Assembly (NCBI GenBank): GCA_033722075.1
Contig: JAWVZU010000206.1
Coordinates: 1-7,372 of the forward strand
From: JAWVZU01 sp033722075
GTDB lineage: Bacteria; Pseudomonadota; Gammaproteobacteria; Xanthomonadales; SZUA-38
DNA: 7,372 nt
Direction of reading: 5' to 3'
In this document: one piece after another, positions 1 through 6,223 of the stretch
How positions within the stretch are numbered: the stretch's first letter is position 1
How the letters are laid out: every line of letters starts with the position of its first letter
The notes under the pieces: model-generated
What the model saw: only the letters and a program-made list of their open reading frames with translations
Database searches by the model: none
What the model was told of the DNA's origin: nothing
Made by a program: the position numbers and the translations under genes

Positions 1-1
1 C

Positions 2-592
2 GCCGACGAGATCGCGGTCGGATTCGGGCGGACCGGCACCCTTTTTGCCTGCGAACAGGGCGGGATCAGCCCGGATTTTATGTGTCTTTCCAAGGGGTTG
101 ACCGGGGGTTACCTGCCGCTGTCGGCGGTGCTGACGACGAACCGCGTCTACCAGGCCTTCTATGCCGAGTACGAAACCATGCGCGGCTTCCTCCACTCGC
201 ACAGCTATACCGGCAATGCGCTGGCCTGTACGGCGGCGCTCGCCACGCTGGAGATCTTCGAGGATCAGCCGGTCCTCGAAGAGAACGTGCGCAAGGCGAG
301 ATTGATCGGAGAGCTGCTTTCCGACCTCGAAGACCATCCGCAGGTCGGCGAAGTGCGCCAGATGGGCATGATTGCCGCGGTCGAACTGGTTGCCGACAAG
401 GCCACGCGCACCCCCTACCCCTGGCAGGAACGCCGCGGGATTCGCGTCTACCGGCACGCGCTGGAAAACGAGGTACTGCTCAGGCCGGTAGGGAACGTGG
501 TCTACTTCATGCCGCCCTACGTCATCAGCGAGGAGGAAATCGAACTGATGGTGGACGTAGCGAAATCCGGCATCGAGAAGGCCATCGCGTGA
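2..592 (+). CDS. bioA: Adenosylmethionine-8-amino-7-oxononanoate aminotransferase, 3' part (5' end outside window)
   Basis: Class III PLP-dependent aminotransferase of biotin synthesis. It converts 7-keto-8-aminopelargonate to 7,8-diaminopelargonate in the cytoplasm. The window holds the last 196 residues, and the reading frame is open to the left edge. Visible residue 2 is the Asp of the DEIAVGFGRTG motif, which in the family pairs with the PLP ring nitrogen. Residue 31 is the Schiff-base Lys in CLSKGLTGG; the 29-residue spacing matches E. coli BioA D245/K274 as I recall them. Further on come HSHSYTGNALAC (cofactor phosphate and dimer region) and LLRPVGN, whose Arg is residue 161, then YFMPPYVI near the C-terminus. 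The HSHSYTGN form differs from the HGPTFMGN form of E. coli, so this is the longer BioA type common in other proteobacteria and also resembling Bacillus BioA. The amino donor (SAM or lysine) therefore cannot be settled from this half. The TGA stop overlaps the rsmE start. Confidence 0.93.
   Translation, partial: ADEIAVGFGRTGTLFACEQGGISPDFMCLSKGLTGGYLPLSAVLTTNRVYQAFYAEYETMRGFLHSHSYTGNALACTAALATLEIFEDQPVLEENVRKARLIGELLSDLEDHPQVGEVRQMGMIAAVELVADKATRTPYPWQERRGIRVYRHALENEVLLRPVGNVVYFMPPYVISEEEIELMVDVAKSGIEKAIA
575..581 (+). promoter_or_regulatory. Ribosome binding site of rsmE, deciding the GTG start
   Basis: GAGAAGG lies inside the bioA coding end, 7 bases before the GTG at 589. It supports that start over any codon further upstream in the same open frame. 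Confidence 0.65.
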
Positions 593-1317
593 GGCGGCAT
601 AGGCTTCACCTCCCGAGGGATCTGGAAAGCGGCCAGGAACTGGAACTGGAAGGGGAGCGCAGCCATTATCTCGGTCGGGTGCTGCGCCTCCAGGCGGGTG
701 ACCTCGTCTACGTTTTCGACGGAAGCGGCCGGGAATTCTCGGCGCGAATCACCACGGTGCAGCGCGGCCAGGTCCTCATCCGGCTCGAGGTGCCGGTGCC
801 GAATCACTGCGAATCCCCCCTGAAGATCCACCTCGTCCAGTCGATCTCGCGTGGCGAGCGCATGGACCTGACCCTGCAGAAGGCCACCGAACTGGGCGTT
901 GCGTCGATCCAACCGCTGGTCACCCGGCGCACCGAGGTCAAGCTCCAGGGAAAGCGGCTGGACAAGCGGATGGATCATTGGCGCGGGGTGATCAGTGCGG
1001 CCTGCGAGCAGTGCGGGCGGGCGGCGGTTCCTGAGGTTTTCGAACCCTGCAAGGTTCCCGAACTGCTCGCTCGAACGATCGACGGGCCGGCGCTGCTGCT
1101 CAGCCCGGCCGGCGACCGGCGCCTGGCCGAAATGGAATTGCCCGGCAAGACGCTCGCGCTGGCTGCCGGCCCGGAAGGCGGGTTCAGTGACGCGGAAGAA
1201 AGCGCCTTTCGCGATGCCGGCTGGCGAGCCGTGACCCTCGGCCCGCGAATCCTGCGCACCGAGACCGCCGGACCCGCGGCGGTGGCCCTCGCCCAAGGCC
1301 TCTGGGGAGATCTCTAG
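589..1317 (+). CDS. rsmE: 16S rRNA (uracil1498-N3)-methyltransferase
   Basis: SAM-dependent SPOUT-class enzyme that methylates N3 of U1498 in 16S rRNA on the small ribosomal subunit. The 242 residues match the usual family length of about 240-245. Residues 1-70 form the PUA-like RNA-binding part (HYLGRVLRLQAGD near 26-38). Residues 78-242 form the trefoil-knot methyltransferase, with QSISRGERMD (84-93), QKATELGV (97-104), QCGR (141-144), GPEGGFS (194-200) and LGPRILRTETA (217-227). The last two are the SAM-binding knot motifs. I chose the GTG start at 589 because it gives the family-typical RRHR opening, has a GAGAAGG ribosome site at 575-581 with 7-base spacing, and overlaps the bioA stop as GTGA. 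The same frame is open further upstream inside bioA, but that translation is arginine-rich shadow sequence. The overlap suggests translational coupling to bioA. Confidence 0.95.
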   Translation: MRRHRLHLPRDLESGQELELEGERSHYLGRVLRLQAGDLVYVFDGSGREFSARITTVQRGQVLIRLEVPVPNHCESPLKIHLVQSISRGERMDLTLQKATELGVASIQPLVTRRTEVKLQGKRLDKRMDHWRGVISAACEQCGRAAVPEVFEPCKVPELLARTIDGPALLLSPAGDRRLAEMELPGKTLALAAGPEGGFSDAEESAFRDAGWRAVTLGPRILRTETAGPAAVALAQGLWGDL

Positions 1318-1425
1318 TACGGCGGCGTCGGCACGCACCAGAACCCGAAAGTGCGCAATTGCCGCGCCCCCATCGTTTGGCACTCCACAGAGCGGTCCAT
1401 CGCCGCTAGATTCGCGCGATCTTTC

Positions 1426-1431
1426 CGGGAG
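1426..1431 (+). promoter_or_regulatory. Ribosome binding site of the M3 peptidase gene
   Basis: CGGGAG lies 7 bases before the ATG at 1439. Together with the signal peptide that begins there, it fixes the start. The rest of the 121-base gap after rsmE shows no convincing -35/-10 pair or rho-independent terminator by eye. Confidence 0.55.
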
Positions 1432-1438
1432 CAAATTC

Positions 1439-3328
1439 ATGAAAACAGCGCGCAAGCTCGTCATCGGCAGCCTCGCTGCCGCAATCCTGACCACGACCGC
1501 ACCGGCCGTTGCATCCACCGAATCGGAACAGACGCCGCACGTCTGGGACCTGGCCGATCTCTATGAGTCCGTCGAGACCTGGGACGAAGCGCGGGAGCGC
1601 GTTCTGGCCGATATCGAGGAGATCAAGGCATTCGAAGGCACCTTGGGCGAGAGCGCGGATTCGCTCTTCACCGCGTTGAACAAGATCACGGAAACGGTTC
1701 GTGAAGGTGCGCGGGTGTTCTCCTATGCGAGCTTGAAAGCAGACGAGGACCTGCGCGTCAGCGAAACCCAGGAGCGACGCCAGCAGGCCCAGCTGATGTT
1801 CTCGAAATTATCCCAGGCGACCGCCTGGCTGGAGCCGGAGATCCTGCGCGTAGGGCGCGAAAAGATCGAACAGTTCATCGAGGCGGATGAGCGGCTGGAT
1901 GTCTACCGGCTCCAGCTGGACGACACACTGAGAAGTGGCCCGCACACGCTTGGCGACGAGGCCGAGCAGGTGCTGTCTTATTTTGGACAGGCCTTCGGTG
2001 CACCCAGCACGATCTATTCCACGCTGTCCAACTCGGACATCCCCTGGCCCGAATTCGAGCTGCCCGATGGCGAGTCCGTACTGCTGAACTCGGCCGGCTA
2101 TTCGCGCGCCCGGAACAACTCGGACCGGGAGGTGCGCAAGGCTGCCTTCGACGAGTATTGGGGCAAGTGGCAGGAATACCGAAACACCGTCGGGCAGACC
2201 CTGAACGCCCATTTCCAGACCCAGGTCGCCCTGGCCAAGGCCCGCAACTATGACAGCGTGCTGCAGCGCGAACTGTTCAACGACAACATCCCGCCGGCCG
2301 TCTACAAGACGCTGGTTGCCGAGGTCAACAAGGCACTGCCTACCCTGCACCGCTATTTCAAGCTGCGCGGAAAGATGCTGGGCGTGGACCAGATGCACTA
2401 CTACGACATCTATCCGCCGCTGGTCGAGATCGACAAGAAGTTCGACCTGGCTACGAGCAAGGAGATCACGCTGGCCGCGATGCAGAAACTCGGCGACGAC
2501 TGGGTCGAGATGCAGCAGGCCGGCATGGACCAGCGCTGGATGCACGTCTACCCGCAGCCGGGCAAGCGCAGCGGTGCCTACATGAACGGCTTCGCCTACG
2601 ATGTCCACCCGTATCTGCTGCTGAACCACAACGACGACTACGATTCCCTGTCGACCTTCGCCCACGAGTGGGGCCACGCGATGCATACGCTGTATGCGCG
2701 CCAGGAACAGCCGATCCAGACCGCTCGCTACGCTACCTTCATTGCGGAGATTCCCTCGACCTCGCTGGAGCTGATTCTCCAGGAATACATGGTGGAGAAC
2801 GCACTGAACGACGATGAGAAGCTGTTCTATCTCGGCTATGGCCTCGAGAACCTGCGTGGGACCTTCTTCCGCCAGACCATGTTTGCCGAGTTCGAGCTGG
2901 CTCTGTACGAGGCCGTCGAGCGCGGAGAGCCCCTGTCAGGCGAGCGGATCACGGGCATGTATGCCGACCTGGTTCGCCGCTATCACGGGCACGACGACGG
3001 CGTGGTGATCGTGGACGACCTTTATACCAACGAGTGGATGTTCATCCCGCATTTCTACTACAACATGTACGTGTTCCAGTACGCGACCTCGCAGACGGCC
3101 GGAACCGCGCTCTACCAGAAGATGCTGGACGAGGGCGAAGCCGGCGTGGAGAACTACAAGGACCTGCTGCGCGCCGGCGGCTCCGACTATCCCTACGAAC
3201 TGCTGAAAGCCGCCGGGGTCGATCTCGCCAAGCCGGAACCCTACCGCGCCGTCGTCAAGCGGATGAACGCGATCATGGACCAGATGGAGGCGATCCTGGC
3301 CAAGCGCGAGACCAAGACCGCACCCTAA
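1439..3328 (+). CDS. pepF: Exported M3-family zinc metallopeptidase, oligoendopeptidase F type
   Basis: Zinc endopeptidase expected to cleave short peptides; 629 residues. Residues 1-25 look like a Sec signal peptide: Lys/Arg at 2-6, a hydrophobic core at about 7-17, and an AVA site before Ser26. The mature enzyme is therefore probably periplasmic. The stretch around 154-215 (DVYRLQL, HTLGDEAEQVL, and YSTLSNSDIPWP further on) matches the family's N-terminal oligopeptidase region. The catalytic part follows, with HEWGH at 409-413: His409 and His413 as zinc ligands and Glu410 as general base. Glu437 in AEIPS is the third ligand, 24 residues after His413 as in known PepF proteins. The HFYYNMYVFQYATS segment from His538 supplies the usual substrate-contacting Tyr residues, and LLRAGGSDYPYELL is the typical PepF tail. 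The frame is intact and all metal ligands are present. Family and activity class are sure; the exact substrate is unknown, and PepF is a name by similarity. Confidence 0.92.
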   Translation: MKTARKLVIGSLAAAILTTTAPAVASTESEQTPHVWDLADLYESVETWDEARERVLADIEEIKAFEGTLGESADSLFTALNKITETVREGARVFSYASLKADEDLRVSETQERRQQAQLMFSKLSQATAWLEPEILRVGREKIEQFIEADERLDVYRLQLDDTLRSGPHTLGDEAEQVLSYFGQAFGAPSTIYSTLSNSDIPWPEFELPDGESVLLNSAGYSRARNNSDREVRKAAFDEYWGKWQEYRNTVGQTLNAHFQTQVALAKARNYDSVLQRELFNDNIPPAVYKTLVAEVNKALPTLHRYFKLRGKMLGVDQMHYYDIYPPLVEIDKKFDLATSKEITLAAMQKLGDDWVEMQQAGMDQRWMHVYPQPGKRSGAYMNGFAYDVHPYLLLNHNDDYDSLSTFAHEWGHAMHTLYARQEQPIQTARYATFIAEIPSTSLELILQEYMVENALNDDEKLFYLGYGLENLRGTFFRQTMFAEFELALYEAVERGEPLSGERITGMYADLVRRYHGHDDGVVIVDDLYTNEWMFIPHFYYNMYVFQYATSQTAGTALYQKMLDEGEAGVENYKDLLRAGGSDYPYELLKAAGVDLAKPEPYRAVVKRMNAIMDQMEAILAKRETKTAP

Positions 3329-3343
3329 CGCTTCGAATCCGGC

Positions 3344-3365
3344 GGCCCGGACGGAGTTCCGGGCC
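3344..3365 (+). terminator. GC hairpin after the M3 peptidase gene, candidate terminator
   Basis: GGCCCGGA (3344-3351), a 6-base loop, then TCCGGGCC (3358-3365) form a perfect 8-bp stem starting 16 bases after the peptidase stop codon. No T-tract follows, so it is not a canonical intrinsic terminator. It may instead stabilise the 3' end of the transcript or act with Rho. Confidence 0.45.
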
Positions 3366-3583
3366 CACTCGGCAAACAACGGCGCCTTGTCGATTACTGT
3401 CGGTTTATGACCATCGGTCCGTCTCGACTATTGGGTCATCTGCACCCGAAATCTTCCTTGATCTGTCTCGGTGGGCTTGGGGTCGTTCGCTGTCCTGGCT
3501 TTGCGCAGTTATGCTTGAGTGTCCCATTTATCAGCCTGTCCGGACTTTGCTGGCATTGGATAACAAATGCGCGCTCAACCGCA

Positions 3584-3605
3584 CTGCCCCAGCTTCAAGG
3601 GGCAG
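3584..3605 (+). other. Hairpin in the leader of the methyltransferase gene
   Basis: CTGCCCC (3584-3590) and GGGGCAG (3599-3605) pair perfectly over 7 bp around the loop AGCTTCAA. A direct repeat AGCTTCA occurs in the loop (3591-3597) and again at 3604-3610. The hairpin ends 36 bases before the preferred ATG at 3642. If translation began at 3567 instead, it would lie within the coding region. Its function is unknown; a leader structure or a chance GC hairpin are both possible. Confidence 0.35.
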
Positions 3606-3641
3606 CTTCATGGTCACTTCTTTGATCGCGCCCGCATAAAC

Positions 3642-4721
3642 ATGAAGAGCGAAGACCTCGATCGACTCGAGCGGGAGGAACGGTGGCCAGCCATTTGCAG
3701 CGCGCTCGACCCGATCGCCGCATCGCAGTTGGCGCCTGCCCAGCTTCTGCAGCGGGCCCGTGCCCGCTGGCGATGCGGACGCTACGAGGACAGCGTCAGC
3801 GATTTCGAGGCGGCCGCTGCGCGGGTAGACAGCGCCGACACATTGTTGCCGCTGGCCAAAGCTCGCATTGCATTCGGCAATTTTGATGAAGCCGGTGTTT
3901 TCTTGGGCCGGGCCCGCCGGATCGCGCCGGAAAATCCCGAAGCGATCTTCCTCTTTGCCCTCGACTGCTACCGGCAAGGAGATCTGGACCAAGCCATGAG
4001 GGAGCTCAGTCGGCTCACTCGCAGGCACCCGCAATGGGAGCCCGGCCGCGTAGCCCTGTGGCAGATTGCTCAGGTCGCGGGCCAGGAATCGGAGGCCGCC
4101 TTGCGCCTGACGGGTTTTCCTGGCAGCGCCTTCGAGCGAGCACAAGTCGAGTCTTTTCAGTGGATGGGCCAAGCTGAGTGGAGAGCATTCGAGCCGGAAG
4201 TGCTGCGCTGCGCGATGGACGCGGTGACCACTGGTACGGTCATCGTGGAATGCGGTGTTTTCCACGGCCACAGCATCCGCGTCATGGCCGACCTGACCGA
4301 GTTGCCCGTTCATGGCTTCGACAGCTTCGAAGGATTGCCGGAAGCCTGGGGCCACCTGCCAGCCGGCAGCTATTCCACGGAAGGCAGGTTGCCCGATGTT
4401 CCCGCGGGCGTAACCCTTCACAGAGGCTGGTTCGAAGATACGCTTCCGCGCTTCGTGGCGGACCATGCCGATGCCACGATTGCCCTGGCCCACATCGACT
4501 GCGATCTCTACAGCTCGACCCGGACCGCCCTCGCCGCGTTGCAGCCCCTATTTCGGCCCGGCTCGGTCCTGGTGTTCGACGACCTCCTCGGCTATCCGGA
4601 CTTTCGCCACCACGAGCTCCGCGCCTTCGAGGAGTTCGCCGAAGAGTTCGGATGGAAACGTGAGCCGATCGCCGCCGCACTGGTGGGTCGCGAAGCGGCC
4701 TTCACGCTGACGCGGTCATGA
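3642..4721 (+). CDS. TPR-like protein with C-terminal TylF/macrocin-O-methyltransferase-like domain
   Basis: A 359-residue two-domain protein. Residues about 33-131 look like tetratricopeptide helices: paired helices with the small/large residue pattern around ARWRCGRYEDSV, ARIAFGNFDEA and LDCYRQGDLDQAM, the last followed by a helix to HP at 129-130. Residues about 185-350 form a class I SAM-dependent methyltransferase resembling TylF, which O-methylates sugars in macrolide synthesis. They include VECGVFHGHS with Glu203 and Gly205/Gly209 (motif I), GFDSFEGLP with Asp227, HIDCDLYSST with Asp286 and Asp288, and VFDDLLGY with Asp313/Asp314. In TylF-type enzymes such acidic residues bind a catalytic divalent metal. 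No signal peptide or membrane segment is seen. The ATG at 3642 gives a natural MKSEDLDRLE opening. An in-frame ATG at 3567 would add 25 unlike residues, and neither start has a clear ribosome site. The acceptor substrate is unknown; a sugar or polysaccharide hydroxyl is a guess from the family. It stands alone, without glycosyltransferase neighbours. Confidence 0.82.
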   Translation: MKSEDLDRLEREERWPAICSALDPIAASQLAPAQLLQRARARWRCGRYEDSVSDFEAAAARVDSADTLLPLAKARIAFGNFDEAGVFLGRARRIAPENPEAIFLFALDCYRQGDLDQAMRELSRLTRRHPQWEPGRVALWQIAQVAGQESEAALRLTGFPGSAFERAQVESFQWMGQAEWRAFEPEVLRCAMDAVTTGTVIVECGVFHGHSIRVMADLTELPVHGFDSFEGLPEAWGHLPAGSYSTEGRLPDVPAGVTLHRGWFEDTLPRFVADHADATIALAHIDCDLYSSTRTALAALQPLFRPGSVLVFDDLLGYPDFRHHELRAFEEFAEEFGWKREPIAAALVGREAAFTLTRS

Positions 4722-4745
4722 ACATCCGCTATCGTGCGGACAGAC

Positions 4746-4765
4746 TTGATCGACGTCTAAATCAA
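4746..4765. promoter_or_regulatory. Small dyad upstream of gdhA, possible operator
   Basis: TTGAT (4746-4750) and ATCAA (4761-4765) are perfect inverted arms around a 10-base spacer containing GACGTC, about 77-96 bases before the gdhA start codon. The size suits a dimeric regulator such as a LysR- or Lrp-type protein, but arms this short can arise by chance. No promoter could be assigned confidently in the 120-base gap. Confidence 0.22.
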
Positions 4766-4830
4766 CCCGGCGCGTATCCCGTAACCTGAGCCTGCGCACA
4801 CAACGCCTTGGCGCTACAGGATTTCAACTG

Positions 4831-4834
4831 GGAG
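4831..4834 (+). promoter_or_regulatory. Ribosome binding site of gdhA
   Basis: GGAG within GGGAGAAG lies 7 bases before the ATG at 4842. It is a good Shine-Dalgarno match that fixes the start. Confidence 0.7.
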
Positions 4835-4841
4835 AAGCACC

Positions 4842-6218
4842 ATGTCAACCGAGAATAAGCCCCAGGAGCAGCAGCCGGACACGCCGCCGGAAGACCTCAA
4901 CCCCTTTCGCATCGCCCAGGCCCAGTTCGATTCTGCCGCCCGATACATTCCCGATCTCAAGGCCGGCCTGATCGACTTCTTCCGGAACCCGGATCGGACC
5001 ATCACCGTGACCTTTCCGGTCCTGATGGAAGATGGCTCGGTGCAGAATTTCACTGGATACCGGGTATTGCACAGTGCTGCCCGAGGCCCGGGCAAAGGTG
5101 GCATCCGGTTCCATCCCGACGTGACCGTGGACGAGGTGCGGGCGTTGGCCTCGTGGATGACCTGGAAATGCGCCGTCGTCAATGTTCCGTTCGGTGGCGC
5201 GAAAGGCGGCGTGGCTTTCAATCCGAAGGCGCTCGAACCCCACGACGTACTGCGCATCACGCGGCGCTTCGTGGCGGCCCTCGGGGACAATATCGGACCC
5301 CACACGGATATCCCGGCTCCGGATGTCAACACGGACGCCGCGACCATGGCGCATATCTTCGACACTTACGAAATGATGCATCCGGGTCAGAACAACCTGC
5401 CCGTCGTGACCGGCAAGCCCGTGGACCTTGGCGGCTCGCTGGGGCGCCGGGAAGCAACCGCTCGCGGGTGCCTGTTCGTCACCCAGCACGCCCTTTCCCG
5501 CGGGCTATTGCCGGGGCTTCAGTCGGTCGAAGGCACCACCGTTGCCGTCCAGGGATTCGGCAACGCCGGGGCGATCGCGGCGGAACTCTTTGCTGCGGCG
5601 GGGGCCCGGATCATTGCGGTCAGCGATTCCCGCGGGGGCATCTTCGCGGAGGAAGGAATCGACGTTGCCGACGCGATTGCCTTCAAGGCTGAGTCGGGCA
5701 GCGTCGTGGGCCTGCCGGAAACGATGACGATCACCAACGACGATCTGCTCGCGCTCGATTGCGACATCCTCATCCCGGCAGCCCTGGAAAACCAGATCCG
5801 GGCAGACAACGCCGATACGATCCGTGCGCGCCTGGTCGTCGAAGCCGCCAACGGACCGACTACGCCAGCCGCGGACCGGTCGCTCTTTGCGCGCGGAATC
5901 GTCGTGCTGCCGGATATCCTCGCCAATGCCGGGGGCGTCACCGTCAGCTATTTCGAGTGGATACAGAACATCCGCGCCGAGGGGTGGGACGAAGAAAAGG
6001 TCAACCAGCGGCTGCTCAAGAAGATGAAGGCTGCCACGGACGATGTCCTGAATGAGCAGAAGCGGATCAACGAATCGCTCCCGGAACTCGAGGCCTTGCG
6101 CAAGGAGCACGCCATCGAAGGCGCTCCGCTTGAACCGGCCGACCTGCGGACGGCGGCCTACGTGCTGGCAATCCGCCGGGAAGCGGATACGACCCTCACA
6201 CGGGGCATCTGGCCGTAG
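4842..6218 (+). CDS. gdhA: Glutamate dehydrogenase (Glu/Leu/Phe/Val dehydrogenase family)
   Basis: A 458-residue cytoplasmic enzyme interconverting glutamate with 2-oxoglutarate and ammonia using NAD(P). The substrate domain carries GPGKGGIRF with Lys85, WKC with Lys109, PFGGAKGGV with catalytic Lys121, and PAPDVNTD with catalytic Asp161. The nucleotide domain has GFGNAG (238-243, the GxGxxG fingerprint) and Asp262 in SDSRGG at the end of the second strand. That Asp is compatible with NAD use but does not decide it. NAGGVTVS with Ser369 follows. By comparison with Clostridium symbiosum GDH, Lys85 and Ser369 match K89 and S380, which hold the glutamate side-chain carboxylate; this favours glutamate over leucine or phenylalanine. 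The C-terminal region has extra residues at about 404-432 before LRTAAYVLAI compared with classical short GDHs. The N-terminal 18 residues are polar and probably disordered. It converges with the serA-type gene, with 5 bases between the stops. Confidence 0.94.
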   Translation: MSTENKPQEQQPDTPPEDLNPFRIAQAQFDSAARYIPDLKAGLIDFFRNPDRTITVTFPVLMEDGSVQNFTGYRVLHSAARGPGKGGIRFHPDVTVDEVRALASWMTWKCAVVNVPFGGAKGGVAFNPKALEPHDVLRITRRFVAALGDNIGPHTDIPAPDVNTDAATMAHIFDTYEMMHPGQNNLPVVTGKPVDLGGSLGRREATARGCLFVTQHALSRGLLPGLQSVEGTTVAVQGFGNAGAIAAELFAAAGARIIAVSDSRGGIFAEEGIDVADAIAFKAESGSVVGLPETMTITNDDLLALDCDILIPAALENQIRADNADTIRARLVVEAANGPTTPAADRSLFARGIVVLPDILANAGGVTVSYFEWIQNIRAEGWDEEKVNQRLLKKMKAATDDVLNEQKRINESLPELEALRKEHAIEGAPLEPADLRTAAYVLAIRREADTTLTRGIWP

Positions 6219-6223
6219 CGGCC
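6211..6223. other. Short inverted repeat around the gdhA stop codon
   Basis: GGCCG (6211-6215) and CGGCC (6219-6223) flank the TAG stop of gdhA as a 3-base loop. The repeat fills the space to the stop of the opposing gene at 6224. It could form a small hairpin in both transcripts, but 5 bp is short and there is no T-tract on either side, so it is not called a terminator. Confidence 0.3.

Larger units (their letters stand above)
3329..3641 (+). other. Non-coding stretch between peptidase and methyltransferase genes
   Basis: These 313 bases hold no gene I can support. They contain the GC hairpin at 3344-3365 and a second hairpin at 3584-3605. By hand count, 3421-3540 is about 53% G+C with 42 T against 14 A, while neighbouring coding DNA is clearly richer in G+C (one 60-base stretch of gdhA counts to 70%). 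The promoter of the following gene should lie here, but I found no convincing -35/-10 pair. A 72-residue open frame at 3407-3625 has no ribosome site and no recognisable motif. Confidence 0.6.

Noticed and set aside
82..588. Open frame continuing upstream of rsmE within bioA, which would give a 411-residue protein
   Set aside because: The translation is arginine- and glycine-rich shadow sequence of bioA. The family length, the ribosome site at 575-581 and the conserved N-terminus all support GTG 589.
1377..1412. TTGGCA and TAGATT as a -35/-10 pair before the M3 peptidase gene
   Set aside because: The spacing is 24 bases, too long for a standard sigma-70 promoter.
517..1518. 333-codon open frame on the - strand over rsmE
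   Set aside because: It lies opposite a confidently identified gene, has no recognisable domain, and long antisense frames are common in G+C-rich DNA.
1808..2686. 292-codon open frame on the - strand over the M3 peptidase gene
   Set aside because: Antisense shadow rich in Val, Gln and His with no family motif; the + strand frame carries all catalytic residues.
3388..3426. Weak inverted GTCGA/TCGAC pair resembling a tRNA-like or repeat element
   Set aside because: The arms are only 5 bases, with no cloverleaf and no supporting repeat units.
3559..3564. GATAAC as a -10 promoter element for the methyltransferase gene
   Set aside because: No acceptable -35 element is found at 16-18 bases upstream.
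3407..3625. Possible 72-residue hydrophobic small protein in the leader region
   Set aside because: No ribosome site, no signal or membrane pattern with proper topology, and no recognisable similarity.
3531..4493. 320-codon open frame on the - strand over the methyltransferase gene
   Set aside because: No motif is recognised, and the opposite strand encodes a clear SAM-binding domain.
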